Notes: generated by a model not told the origin, from the sequence alone. A stretch of 64,000 nt of DNA from Polydactylus sextarius (GCA_016801845.1 CM028927.1:14322501-14386500); one strand, 5' to 3'; counted from the first letter of the stretch, positions 1-13,426 are shown. Program-made: numbers and translations.

Positions 1-74
1 TACCACTGTTCAGGCTGAAACATACTGATAGACATGTGCACGGCAACATAAACACATGCACACACTCTCTCTCT

Positions 75-197
75 CACACACACACACACACACTGACATG
101 CACTGCCCTCTCAGTCCACTGTATATAGACTGGGATTGAGTTGCTAATTAACTTCACTTTCTCTAACTGTATCACACACAGGCAGACTGCCACACAG

Positions 198-229
<32 letters not shown>

Positions 230-401
230 TCTCTCTCTTAGACTCCTTCTCATGATGTCTGTCCCCCCGCTCTGTCTCTCTTTTTCTCTCTCTCTCCTAC
301 TGTTTATTTTCCTGCCTCCATCTGGAGTCGGCTGATATTGTAATCGCCCTAATGCACATTGCCTTCCCCACACACACACATACACACACACACACACACA
401 C
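75..401. repeat. three CA microsatellites
   Basis: Pure or nearly pure (CA)n tracts at 75-93, 199-226 and 369-401, with CT-rich sequence between. Confidence 0.9.
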
Positions 402-1847
402 CCACAATGTGCCATCCTGACAAGCCCCTTTTCTTATTCCAAAAGATAAGCCACTGGATGTGATTCTCTGACTGTGTGTTTGTGTGTGAGTGTAAGTACA
501 CACGCAGGTGTCTATACAGTATGTCTAAAGAATACAAAAGGACACACAAAAGTGTATTTCTCCTCTGCAGTCTGCCAAAGGTAACAATATTGAATGGGAG
601 CTCCTTAGTGATGTGGACCAGCGATAATGTGGAGTGAAGATGTTACCTGTTATCGCTCACCTCCTCGATATTCACCTGTCACCCAATTTACATTTTAAAG
701 ACTAGACAGTGGAAAGAGGGAAAGGTATTCAGGGGTGGTAGAGGAAGAGTGCATTTGTGTGTGATCGTAAATGTTTATGTGTGTGTGTGTGTGTGTTTTT
801 TTTGTACATGTCTTTTGTGAAGGTTGGTATAAAAACAAAAAAGTGTATACATGTGTAGGTGTGTGTGGAAAGCGATTACTGCTCTGGCATCAGTAATAGC
901 TTTTGTTTTGTTATTCAGCAGAGGTTTTTTGGGGATGATGAAAGGTGGGAGCATGTGCATACACACACACACACACAGCTGAGGACACAGACAGGTTTGA
1001 TTGATGGGTAGTATGAGCTGTGAAACTGTGCGATTAGGAGCCTTTTTTCTCTCTCTAGTTCACGAGAGGACAATTGTTGAAGAATGGACCAGCTTGCTTT
1101 GCTACCAGTCCATAAAATCAGGCCATAAAAGTCATTTTTGTCCTTGTGTGTGTGTTTTGTGTGTGTGAGGCATTGAGATGGGGGGGGTGGAGGGGTGAGC
1201 ACAGACAGACCGCTCTTAAAACAAACAAACAGGCAGGCAGAAAATCAGACAAATTGACAAAGAGAAGCACAAAGAAAGAGGAAGTAGATGAGGAAGAGGG
1301 AGAGCGAATGAGTGAGGGTGGGGGGCGGCTCACCTCAGCTCTGTCACGCTTTAGCTCTTTTAATCACCTAAGCTGAGGTTGCTTACTGCATAAAAATCCT
1401 GAATTGTTCATTCTGACCTGCATGAGCATATGAGAATCAACCTCAACATCTAACCTTCTCTTTCTGTTTTTATTTTTTATTTTTTTTGTTTGACATAATT
1501 TACGATCAGCCTTTCCAGCTTATCAGTCTGGATACTCTCGATATGTGATTTACAGCTCCGCTCTCACATTAATTTTGATGTATGGATTTGGACGGTACAC
1601 TTTATGAAAAGGGCAGCCGCTGGAGTAGAGCCTCGGCTAGCCTGGTAAAAAGAAGTGTAATTAAGATCAGCAGACAGGCAGAGAGAGAGGAGAGAAGTGT
1701 GGATCAATAGATGCAGACAGTGGGCCCTCTGTTTTTTTCCCTCCGAGTATTGACGTGTTCAGTCAATTACAGCTAGAGAGAGAAGAAGAGATGGGGATGT
1801 AGGAGTGTGTGTGTTCAAATATGCGAGGATGAGTGTCAGGAGATGGG

Positions 1848-1882
1848 CGTGTGTGCGCGTGCGTGTGTGTGTGTGTGTGTGT
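1848..1882. repeat. TG/CG-TG microsatellite
   Basis: Alternating purine-pyrimidine tract with interspersed CG steps, GTGTGTGCGCGTGCGTGTGT and on, a classic Z-DNA-prone sequence. Confidence 0.9.
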
Positions 1883-3229
1883 ACACACAAATTCTCTAAT
1901 ATTTATAATAAAATACAGTCGACAACTGCAGAGCAGACATGTCCACCGTTGTTTTAGGACTTCCAGTTGCTCCATGCTTTTTTTCTTTCTTTCTTTTTCT
2001 TTTTTTTTTTTTTATCTAACATCTTGCAGACACAACTAAATCATTGTTTCCTCTCTTTGCTGGTTAAAATCGCACCACTGCAGCCAAATAATGAAGCCCT
2101 TTTTTCTCTTGTGGTTGAATTTGACTTGCATGATGGGTATTGTAGGAAGAGGGGGCTTCCAGCTGTTGTCAGTTAGTGTCACGGACAAACAGGGAGATAG
2201 GACAATGGAACGATGGTCGTTTGCTCCGTCCGATTGTCTTGTTGTCAAACCTACAGCAGGTGCTTCAAATGATAAGCGCAGAGTGTCAGTTATTTCAAGG
2301 AAGGGCCATTTTAGCAATTGGTTGCAAGAGAAAGAGGGAGTGTAGCGGTGGAGACAGTGGGGGTTACATAAAGAAATAGAAGGAGCTGGTCCATTTTTCC
2401 TAAAATGGGGCCAAGTAAAAGCCCCATTTTGTTTAACTTCTACAGCATCCCGTCCCCAGTATTTCTCTCTCTGAACACTCCCCAGCCCTCCCCCCATCCC
2501 CGTCCAACATTCAATAGCCTGAATTGTTGCTAGCTACCCCGCTAAGTGTTTGTATGCTCACAGTTGATATAGTCTTTGCTGGGAACAAAATTACAGTCAA
2601 TTTTAGTGCAACAAAAATGATATTTGATGACATTTCCACCTCCAAAAAAAGGAAAAAGAAAGAAAATTATACTCGGCATAATCACACTCACTGGTTTTTC
2701 TTTTCCTAAGGTGGGATAAAAAAAAAAGTCCTGGTTTGCTGGCTGTAAAATGGTGTTTAAGTTATAAAAAAAAATGCTGCAATTCAGTCAGGCGGGGGGG
2801 ATTAGGTGTGAGGCTGAGGCTGTGCATCGATGAATAGATAGAGATCTCAAGAGCTTCGTCTCCTCAGATGGGTGTGTGTGTGTGTGTTACAGATAGAAAA
2901 TGTAAGAATTGGCAGAGACAGCAGTATATCTATCTATCGATCTATAAAACATATATATGTGTGTGTGTGCATGTATACTTGTCTACCTCTGTATCTGTTG
3001 TGTCATCTGATATACATTCATGACCCCAGCTGCTCTTATGGATTTGCGATTGACAGCCCTTTCATCAAAGCATCTGTTCTTTCCCTCTGTCACACTCTCA
3101 CCATATGGACATGTCATCCTCAGCTGCGCGTTTCATAGTAGCGTAGATGATGTGTCTCCATGGTAACCAAACTCCACTTTTAGAAATATGATATGAATTA
3201 TGTTTTTTTTTTTTAGAAAGGGCCACACA

Positions 3230-4445
3230 TGCGCATGATATCTACACACACTGGGCATCTGCAATGTACCTTGACGTTTTTAACGTCTCGCATTGAGTCA
3301 GTCAGTCGGCGTGTTGGTGAACTCGCGCCGACTCGATAGCTGCGGCGAACTCTGAAGTTTTATGGCTCCTACAAGCGTACGGACGTGTTTGTCTTCTCTA
3401 CACGATAAAGCCATTTGTGGAAGAATCCAAGTTTTTTTTTTTCCAGGATTTAAGCAGCTCCAGATTGCGGCAGAACTCTTTAGTCCTGGTTGCACTGAGA
3501 GTAGGCGCAGAGCAGAGGAGGGAGAAGGGCTCTCACGGAGCAATAAAAATCCAGGAGAGAGTATAAATCCATCTCCCCTTGTAAGGTCCGAAATTTTTTT
3601 GCAGATGTTTCAAGATGTTTGGCCCAAGTGAGGGTAATTTCTTGCCCATCTGTCTTCTCTCCTCCCCCTATGTCTCTTTATCAACATCTGGTTTTCGGTG
3701 CGACAGGGAAACAAGTATCCTTTATAAGCCAAGGGTTCGCAGTTCCCCCTCTGCTTGTGCTATTAACTTATCCTCAACTACTGCTCTCTCTCTGTGCACA
3801 CATATTCACATATGCTAACCATTAGAAAGTCATACCATTCAGAAAATGTAATAACTTTCAGTTAGAGGGGGAGATAAAGTATTTTGGCTTTTTTGTTCTC
3901 TCTTCATTTTTTCCATAACTGCAAAGAATTTGGGGTTCTGGTTTTTATGTCTCCCCTGCGAGAGGACAAATTACTGCCTAGATGTTAGTTTGAGGATGCT
4001 TTAGCGAGAGGAAAGCCCCTTCCCCTTAAGCATCTGAGTAGGACCCTTGGGTCTGTGTCTGCACCTTGACTAACCATTTAGACGTGAAGAGTATAAAGCC
4101 GCTGCTCGGGATGATGGAATCGGAGATGCATCGCATCAATTCACCTGTCGGAAGAAGAAGACAAAGAGGAATAAGAAGAAGAAGACGTGTTTATTTGGGA
4201 ATAAACGCACACAAGCATTTCGCAGCACACTTCAGCAGCACAGCAAAACTAAGATCTTAATTTGCTATTTCCTCTTTGGCAGTATTAAATTGTCCACGTA
4301 TAATTCACAGCTGCGCGGGGATCGCATATTGTGGCGCAGCTGCAACTTTATGTTTGCGAATTTAACCATCACACACACACACAGTCCCGAACTACACATT
4401 AAATACGCACATAAACACAAAGGTGTGCGTTCACTAAATCACTCT
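3230..4445. promoter_or_regulatory. CpG-enriched patch with TATA-like boxes, possible alternative promoter
   Basis: CpG dinucleotides are dense here (for example CTCGCGCCGACTCGAT near 3323 and GCTGCGCGGGG near 4310) compared with the surrounding CpG-poor intron. Two TATA-like sequences occur in the same context, GAGTATAAAT at about 3557 and GAGTATAAAG at about 4089. RUNX1T1 is known to use several promoters in mammals, so an internal promoter is reasonable, but no exon could be phased onto the first coding exon with confidence. No coding gene recognised. Confidence 0.3.
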
Positions 4446-7400
4446 CATGTGCTCACAGACAGTATGAAGTTAAATATCTAAACAAAGATATACAGCTCAG
4501 TACCATGTGGCAGGGTTGTCAATTTAAAATGTTTTGAGTGGGTCATGTAAGATGTTGCATATCAGCAGTGTGTATTTCATAAGGTAAACAGCATTTGATG
4601 TCTACATGGCATGAAATGTTAAAGTGACAGACAGACACATGCACACAATTCGTTAAAAAAACACTGCCTGTTTGACAATATATGTTTTTTTTTTTTGTTA
4701 TTTAGTTGCTTAACAATCCTGAGCTCATTGTTACCACCAGTCATGTTCCATTAAATCAGTGATTTTCTTCTAATGCAACTCTTAACAATTTAGCAAAATG
4801 AAAATAAACACTAAACTGTGGTGTCAAAAAAAAAACCAAACCCCACAGCATGTACCTCACCACATGCACAGTCTCTGTTATTTGGATAAAACAAGAGTCT
4901 TTGGCTTTGCTACATTGCCCAAGGCTACAAGACACAATCACACAAAAACATGTACTCACACATGACAGATGCCCCCTTACTGCCAAAGACACTAATGCAT
5001 TAGTCGTGCACTGCCCGGAGCCTCTGCCTGGTGGGACAATAACAGGACCGAGTCACCAGCTGATCAGGATAGAGGACGCACAAACACAATGGCTCCACCA
5101 CATGTGTGTGTGTGTTTAGACTGAGCCCATGTTTGTTTACCATTATCATATAAAAGGGATTACACTTGTAGCCAAATGCTTTAATATTTTAGCACAACTC
5201 CCCTAACACACATTTACTTCATATGATCCAGCAAATGCCATCATTTGATAGATTTACTGCAAATAAATGAGTATGTTCTGTTTGCGTATATGATGTTAAA
5301 AGTGTGTCAAGGTGAGCATTGAGCCTGCTTTTGCACAGGTCTTGCACACCTTGTCTGCTCACCGTGTTGAATGTGTATTTGATTGTCTGTTGAAGGTGGG
5401 TGGCGTCTTCACGGGGAATTGATTGCAAAGGATTAGATTGTGATTACAAAAAGGGGGTGGGGGGACAGAAGTGGAGATTGAGGAGAGAGAGAAAGGTGAA
5501 CATTGACAAAGAGAGAGGTGACGCAAGGTGACGAGGAAGGTTAGACGGGAAAGAGATGGAAGATTAGTACCAAAAGAAGACATCCATCATGTGAGGAAAT
5601 AAGACACAGGCTTTACTGAAGAGAGAAGAGAGATGTTTCGGGAGATGGAAACATCTGCAATATGATATAAATTTGTACTGATCACCTAGTGATTTGATAT
5701 ATTTCTTGAGCACTAAACACTACTACATGTTGAGAGCACAGGCTCTTCAGACTTTGGGTACCAGCACTTAGTGAGACCGGTGGGAACAATCCAAAATAGG
5801 ATTCTTGTGTTTTAGAAGGAAAGCCAGGTTATTAAGAGGGGTGAGTGAGGTTGTGAGTCTGCGGCTCTGATGTAAGTCTGTTTGACTGTGCCAGTTGGAG
5901 AACAAGACCTTGAATATAGAGAAAGTGGGAAACAAGAGAGGAAAGCAAGTGGGACGCATTTGTTAGTGACTCTAAACCGCCGGAGATTGACGCCAGAGGC
6001 CACAGAGGGAGACAGAGGTATAGCAACAGACAACAGAAAGAGAGTCAAAGAAATACCTCATACAACTTGTCAAACAACATTTACGAGTTTCCAAATTGCT
6101 GAGCGTGGATACAAGCTTCAGCTCTCAGACCTCTAATGTGTTTTCGAGATTCTCCGTCTCTCTTTCAGGCGGCTAAACTGGAAGCATTTCAGCGTATGGA
6201 GGGAAAAATAACATATGAAATCAGGCAATCTATATTTAACTAGACCATGTCAAGGAGTTCACACAGCAAGCCTTAACCACAGCTACATGGGAGCCACAAT
6301 ATACACTATATATAGCTGCTCTACTGTAATAGAAAATTACAGTGCAACTGGGGATTAAGAGGTTGGGAAAAATGCTGTATTCATGGTATGTGGAAGAAAG
6401 CTTGTAAAATGTGACATACACTGAACTTTTTGCTTTGCTGAGGATTGAGGCAAGTTTTTTTTTTTTTTTTTGCCAAGAGAAAAAAGAAAAATGGTTACCA
6501 CGATGGCGCCCCAATTTTGAATTTATTGCTTCTTCTGAAATGTGAAACTTGCCAGTATTTTTTATTTATTTATTTATTTATTCACACCCTGCAAATTAAA
6601 TCAGAGTCTGGGTCGGCAATATGAATGTAGCAGTGTATGAAAAAGAGGTTTGTGAATTCACAGATCTTCCAGTGGTTCGTTTGCAGAAACCTGAAATAGG
6701 ACATAACTTTATCTTGCAGTTCTACACTACCAACAGCGATTGAACACGCTATTTTTTTCTCCTATAATATACACGAGAAAACCATCCATTTTGATACTGC
6801 TGAGTGGTTTTGATTCAGGAAATGTTGGACAATCCCTGTCCTTCTCTCTCTCTAGAGTCTGAAAGCAGCAGTCATGTTGCCCTTGTCTCAGAGGAAGAGG
6901 CAAGGACACGGTGTTTTCTTTTACCAGCCAGACACAAGGTGAATTTGAAAGACAGATAAAGAACATAAATGATCTCAGTACAGGAGTTGCATTATAGTGC
7001 TGAGAGAGGTATTGGGCCCCTGTAGTCATTACTGGCAATAAAACGCATGTTTTCGATTGAGGAGTCTTAATTCGCTGTCTTCATGATGTCTGCTGTTGTA
7101 TCTTTGTCTCTCAGCTTCTTTCCTCTCTGTCGCACCAGTAGCCTAAGAAGTGCTAAAAAGAAATGGCACATCAGCACCCCACCTATCTTTACACTGTGTG
7201 TGTGTCTGTGTATCTGTCTGCGTGTGTGTGTATTAGCATGTGTGCTCATGTGCACGTGTGAGTGCATGTGTCCTTTGACAGTTAAGAGAGCATATCTGCT
7301 GCTAACGTTGTCATGGAAACAGTGGGCACCGTGTGTGCATGTACGTGTGTTTCATCAGAGACCCCCCAAAATAGAGCAGGGAGCAGGTCTGGTCAGAAGG

Positions 7401-9060
7401 ATCAGGGCCACATTCAGACCTTGTTCCCCCTCTGCCTTAATTCACTTTTCTTTTTTTCTTTTTTTGTAGTGTTTGTGTCCACAGTTTAACTCCAATCAGT
7501 GGATAGATTGCTACCCTGCTTAGAGTCACTGTTTGATGCCCCAGGCAATGTCTGAGGAAAACAGATAGGATGATCTGCTCACCCAGGTCAGGAGCCAGGA
7601 CAGTGGGGTCAAGTCCAGGGACACCGGTCCCACCACCGACCTCCACACACACACCCCCCCAACCCCACCGCACCCCCCCACCCCCCACCAAACCCCTCCC
7701 ACCCCACCCCCCTTTGACCATCCTCTATCCGCCTTCCATTGCACAATCGCTGTTCCAGCTTTAATTACTGAAAAACAAGCAAAAACATCCTGGAGCTGGA
7801 GTGAGAAAAGGACTGACTAAGTCTATAATGCGTGTGCACGTACACGCATCATAACATGTTTTGCATGGGAACAAGACATTTATCTCAACAGTGCAATACT
7901 GTCTTCACACACATCCTGACCCCGACCAGCCAACCATCCCCACCCTTCTCCTCTCCCGTGCTCCCTAGGTTCCCATCCTCTGCCCCCCTCCCCCACCCCA
8001 GGTTCCTTCTGGTTCCCTTTCTGGTTCCTGACCAGCGGGGCTATCTCTGGATGGCCACTGGTTCCTCCCATTCTGCAGGCCCATTGTGTGTGGAGTTGGG
8101 TTGGGCCCTGGGCCCCGGGGGCCGGGAGGGGAGCCAGGAATGGCCTGGTTCCTGTTGCTGTACTAGTTAAAGGAACTGTGGCACCGTTTCCATTAGTCCA
8201 TCATAAATGCTGTGATACTGATTTTAGGGCTATTTTTGTGGAAACAGTTCTATCCATGTAAGTTTCTTCCCTTGCTGTGACTTTAATAAGGCGAATTGGG
8301 TAGTTTAATTGGATGCCTTGGGTGTTAAAAGAAAAAAACTTAAGATAATTTGTTCTACAGCTGTTTTAGGACAAATCTGTGGTTTACATGTCAAAAATGC
8401 TGTCTAAAAGTGAATGGCTTTCCTTGGGGTCAGGATTGTGAGAAAAAAACTGTGAAAGTGGTACATTTCCTTGTAAATCCAGCACTGATAGAGTCAAAAT
8501 ACATTTTATTCAATTTTTTTATTTAGAAATCATGTTATGCAGGGAGTCATTCATCATGCTTTTTTAACAACTTGTTAGAGTCTTTTAAAATTACTCTTTT
8601 AACTAACTCTACAAATATGAATAACAGTATTTTTAGGATCATTTGGTACCTTATGGCCCAATCCTGACTTTAATCACCAGCCAAGCAGCAGTAATTATCC
8701 ACAGTGAAGACAAGGATACTCCGATCTTTCTTCTCAACACCCTTAAGAATAACTGAAGCCAGAAAAGTTACCCCTCATTATCTTTGTCACTGAGTTGACA
8801 GCGTGATGAAAACACACAATTTATCGCATGCACGGGTGTCTCAGATGTCTGCAGAGTGTCCTCTGGTTTGAAGGAACATACACACATAATTCATCACCCA
8901 CTCTGTGCCACAAACATAGCTGCTTGTGGCAAATCCAAACTGTGACACGAGTCCACTCCGCAGCACCGTGAGTTTCATCACTCGCTCTGGTGTGTTGCAC
9001 AGAGCGCTACACTAGCTGGTGCACTCGGTTAATTGTGACTGCCGAGCCGGGCTGTCACAG
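4446..9060. other. non-coding intronic/upstream stretch
   Basis: I see no gene. Contents are moderately AT-rich single-copy sequence, a (TTTA)n tract at about 6557-6582, a cytosine-rich block at 7628-7712, and a GC-rich stretch at about 7960-8165 with repeated CTGGTTCC words. Confidence 0.6.
7628..7712. repeat. cytosine-rich low-complexity block
   Basis: Runs of 3-9 cytosines separated by A, AA or T over about 85 nt; the minus strand has many G3+ runs and fits the G-quadruplex pattern. Confidence 0.85.
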
Positions 9061-10010
9061 TGATTCACTATGGAAAGAGAGAGAGAGAGAAGGGGTGAGA
9101 AAGATGGGAAGGGGAGAGAGTTGGCAGGTGTACAGATGTATCGTTAGCGCCACCTAGTGATGCACAGGGGATGAGAATAGACACTTCTCTCTCAAGGTAG
9201 ACATGAAGGGGTTGATTTTGACAAACTATATGTCATTCTGTCTGTTTTGCTGCACATTTTTCTTGTTCTCGTCTATTCTTCTCAAACGTCTCCTTTCTGC
9301 TTTCCTCCGGCTTCTATCTTGTGCTTCAATCTTTCAAAACCTTAGCGCTCCCTTTTCTTGCTTGCTTGTTTTTTTTTTTGTTTTTTGTTTTTTTTTCTCT
9401 TATTTTATTTTTTTCCCTCTTGTCAGTTGTGCTGTCTCGTGTACTGTTGCAACAAATCAAGCGGTCTATTCATCTCGCGTCATCGGTGTAACACAGAACT
9501 GCAAAATGTTGCCGCTCTCCCCTCCTCAGTCTCCACCGACAGCCACCTCTACACTTTATCATCGGTGAGCAGATCAGATTGGAAGTGGGCCAAGTCACTC
9601 AGTGCCGGATTAATGGAAGTTGGCTCTGAGGGGAGGATTTATAGGACTGGTTGAGGTTGCCCAAGCTGGAATGAAATGGGGTATTGCCCTATTGTGATCA
9701 TATGGTTTATTTGCTATTGATCCTTGAGGCAGGTGGGGAGGGCTATTTAAATTACAGTTCCCTAGACTCTGTGTAAAATGGGTTATTGCATATATTGAGA
9801 GTTTAGTGTTTCCAGTGCCTTTAAAAAAATCAAGCATCTGTGTGCAGAGACATCAGATCGTGCGTGAGTAATCTGCTGCTATTTTGTGCCTTCAGGTGAG
9901 AAAAAAAAAATGGTTCCTGCACAGCCATTAACAACTCTTACAGCAGTTAAGCGACTGGTTTGGTAGCGTGCAGCTGAGATTGGAAGAATTCAGCAAACCA
10001 TCCACCCACT

Positions 10011-10045
10011 CACACACACACGCACACACACACACACACACACAC
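10011..10045. repeat. CA microsatellite
   Basis: (CA)n with a single CG interruption at about 10021. Confidence 0.9.
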
Positions 10046-10501
10046 GGGCCCACATACATCCATGCACCCACAGCAAAAAAGTCATTTGTTCTACCTCATT
10101 AGCATGTATTGTGGCGAGCGGGCGTAACACACTGAAAGGTGAAATGGGTCCGCCATGAATAGCACACCAGTCGGCAGAGGAGAGGGGAGGAAATGGAGGG
10201 GGGTGAGGAGGAGTGCGTGTGTGTGTGTGTGTTTGTGTGTGTGGTGGTGGGGGGTGTCCAGATGGCTGGGGACCTGCCGTACACACAGGGAGTCTCTCGC
10301 TTGCTTTTTTTTTTCTCTCTCTCTCTCTCTCTCCGCTGATTGCACCGTTTCAACTACACTCCCTTTCACTCGCTGTCTTTCTGCAGCTCCTTCTTTTTCT
10401 CACTTCCATCAACACACACACGCACACACAAACACACAAAGGCCAAACCCATATGCAACCTCCCTTTCTCCAGAGTTGTTGTTCACATGCAGTCATTGGT
10501 T

Positions 10502-10503
<2 letters not shown>

Positions 10504-10535
<32 letters not shown>
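10504..10535. repeat. CA microsatellite
   Basis: Pure (CA)n; a related TG tract lies at 10216-10242. Confidence 0.9.
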
Positions 10536-10538
<3 letters not shown>

Positions 10539-11586
10539 CTCTCTCTCAAAGGCAATGTGTGACCAGGAGACAGAGAGCAGTTGGGTGTAGCCTGTCGTGG
10601 CCCATTACACTTTTCTACACAAGCTGCTCCTCGTCTTTCCTCCTCCTCCTTCATTTCTCTTTCACACACCTCGTCCTTTCTCTTCAGCCATCCTTGACCT
10701 TCTTTATTCTATAGGTGTCCTCTCAAAGTCTTACTTTTCCTTCTGCTCTTCTCTTCAATTAATTCACACAAGTGATACATGGCCGTTTTTATACTCTTAA
10801 TTAAAGGTTTTCATGGACTGGGGTTTTTGCAGTACATTTTGAACAAATTTCACATACTGTATCCTCCTCCTTTCGTTCAGTGACTGGGGTATGACTGTGT
10901 TTGATATGCAGTGTTGAGACTCTGTTTCTGGCAAGTTACATCAGATTGCACTAAAGCTGAGGCCATCTTTGGTCGAGCTTTTGACAGCGAAAGAGGAGAG
11001 AGAGAGAGAGAGCGAGAGAAAGTCGCCGAGAGGAAGAGTACTGACGTTTGCCCTGATATTCCCTTTCCTTTTCTCTCAGTATTGTGTGGCGCTGCCAGAA
11101 TATCTGTTCATTTATCTTTCCATCTGTGTATGTCTGTGTATCAGTCTGCCAGTTTGTCACAAACTCTGTCTTTCTCATCCCCTTTTTCTGTGATATGCTC
11201 TCCCCACCCCCCTCTCTCAGACTGTCTTCCCCGTGTGTCTGGTAGAGAATCAGTAATGGTCTCCATTGGGGTGTAAACTGTGTGAGGTTGTGTGTATTCT
11301 GTAGGTTGCACACACACACACACTGATACCCACACATCAATTTTCAATAGCACACAAGCAGGGGTTTGTGGGCACAGAAGACAGGAAAGGGAATAGAAAG
11401 CTTGTCTGGGTGTTTGGTGATGTGATGTATCACCATGTCAGTGCAAACGCAACCAAGTATTTACATGCTTTTGCATGTATTTTTTGCATTTTGGTTGGTC
11501 ACCTTCTGCTTCGCCTTCCTCACTTATGTCACTTTGCTGCCATTAAAACCTACACATGTCGCCTAGACAGAAGCTGTCAGGGGAAT

Positions 11587-11590
<4 letters not shown>

Positions 11591-11638
<48 letters not shown>

Positions 11639-11644
11639 CGTGCG
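11591..11644. repeat. TG microsatellite
   Basis: Twenty-two TG units followed by CGTGCGTGCG. Confidence 0.92.
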
Positions 11645-11787
11645 CTCTTCTCACTCCATCACTCCCACTATTCAAGTCCACCTCATTGACTCATCATTGA
11701 GTGGCCCCTCCAAAGCTCTATTGAGTTTATCAAGTCTTCCACAAAAAAGTCACACCCATTCTTTCTTGTTGAAGCCAGCTACCCCCC

Positions 11788-11790
<3 letters not shown>

Positions 11791-11831
<41 letters not shown>
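11791..11831. repeat. CA microsatellite
   Basis: Pure (CA)20, lying 147 nt after the TG tract ending at 11644 and therefore its inverted complement. Confidence 0.92.
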
Positions 11832-11833
<2 letters not shown>

Positions 11834-13337
11834 ATACTCTCAGGATGGCTCCATCCCACACAAAACAGCCCCGGTGCCCCACTGAAATCTCCTTAGCAAA
11901 ACGTTTTTTCCTCATCAGCATTTTGTGACTATTCAGTTTGTTAATGTGCCCTGTATGAAGAGAGAGCCTTTTATTTCCCTGTTTTGAATTTAAGCACATA
12001 TATTAACCCATATACTGAGAATGACTTTTTAATAGTTTGAATAGAAGGTGAAGGAGCGGAGGGTGGGGAGAGTGGTAAGGATGCAGGAAAGAAAACGTGA
12101 TGAGGGAGCTCTGTTTGGGATTCAACGAGCTTACTCACTTAAAGCCACAGTCTTGTCGCTTCTTGACAAGTTGACTTGTTTAATACTTGTGTAAAGTAAG
12201 CCCCTGATGCTCATTCAGACACACTCACACACAGGGAGCGTCATTTAACACAGCACGACTCATATTGTAAAATGTTATTTGCAATGCAAGTGCCTTGAAT
12301 GTATTTGTTCCTTTTTTTTTTTTTAACAAAAGTGTCCAAATGAAAGGGAATGCCATTATAACAAACAGGTGAAATTATAGGTGTTACAAAACCAATGCAA
12401 ACAATCATCACCATTTGGCTGTGGAGTTTTGCAAAGCTTTTGTTGTTGTCAGTTGGATTATGTGTTTTGGCAAGCCTCTCACTAAAGTATTTGTTTGGTT
12501 TCCTACGTCTGTTGCTTTTATTACATGTTTTTGTTGCGGATGAGATGGTGAAAGTGGGACTGATTCCAGACAATCGGGGACAGAGGAGTGAGAACAAAAT
12601 GACTTGAAAAGAGACATCAGCATCCTGCAATGTTGCGCATCCACACGAGATGATTTCATGATTGGTGTTGTGAACCAATAAATCCTTATCAGGTAAAAAA
12701 AAAAAAAAAGATTGAGTGATCACATAACTTGAACGGCGTGTAGTGGTAGTGGTTAGCAAGGCAAGCCTTCCTGGCACGAGAGGCTGAAAATAATCAATTA
12801 CAGATCTCTGATTACAATAACTGGAAGGTGGGATATGAAGTTAAGTTACCAACTGCTGTTTATTGAACTACATCTATTGCATCAATGTCTGCTTATGAGA
12901 GGAAATATGAGCTTAAAGAGGGAGAGAGACTACGTGAATGTGAATGTGAGTAATTTTAGGGGCCACAAGTCTCAAGGGAGTCGCTGGAGCTATTGCTGTT
13001 GTTTATCAATGCACACACACACACACATCATCATCACTCTCATCTGTCTCTATCTCATCTCGCTCACTGTCTTATTATATTTCCTTATCCCTTTCTCTCT
13101 TTCCTCCATTACTGGCATTTTAAGCAGCTCACTAGGGAACATGAGGTCTGTTGGTTTGCAGTAATGTTGAGATGCTTTGTCTCTCTCAACTTCACTATTA
13201 TTGATACTCACTCACAAACACAAGCGCACGCACACACACTGAAAGGAAGGAAAACGCAGTTAAAAATCAGGTTCAGAGGAATTTTGGAATTTTTTGTCTT
13301 CTACTTTGCTGAACCTGAGATTTGGTGCTTGAGATTC

Positions 13338-13426
13338 TGTGTGCGTGTGTGTGCGCGCGTGTGTGTGTGCACGCGTGTGTGTGTGTGTGTGTTTGTGTGT
13401 GTTTGTGTGTGTGTGGTGTGTGTGCA
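13338..13426. repeat. compound TG/CG microsatellite
   Basis: Imperfect (TG)n with CGCGCG and CACGCG interruptions and TTG variants. Confidence 0.9.

Larger units (their letters stand above)
1..3200. other. non-coding, probably runx1t1 first intron or upstream region
   Basis: No supportable coding sequence. The short open frames here translate to strings such as CVCVCV or HTHTHT from CA/TG repeats. Contents: CA repeats at 75-93, 199-226 and 369-401, a TG tract at 778-796, a CA tract at 958-978, a mixed TG/CG tract at 1848-1882, and T-rich stretches around 1980-2010. One TGATTGATGG motif (PBX/HOX type) is at 998-1007. Confidence 0.6.

Noticed and set aside
2036..2497. Minus-strand frame of 153 codons
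   Set aside because: Not recognised as any protein; no promoter, splice or conservation evidence, and length is within chance for 64 kb.
4066..4260. Frame ending in an Arg-rich segment, as a possible alternative N-terminus
   Set aside because: Ends in a stop before any donor that could join it in phase to 28588; the Arg run comes from AGAAGA repeats.
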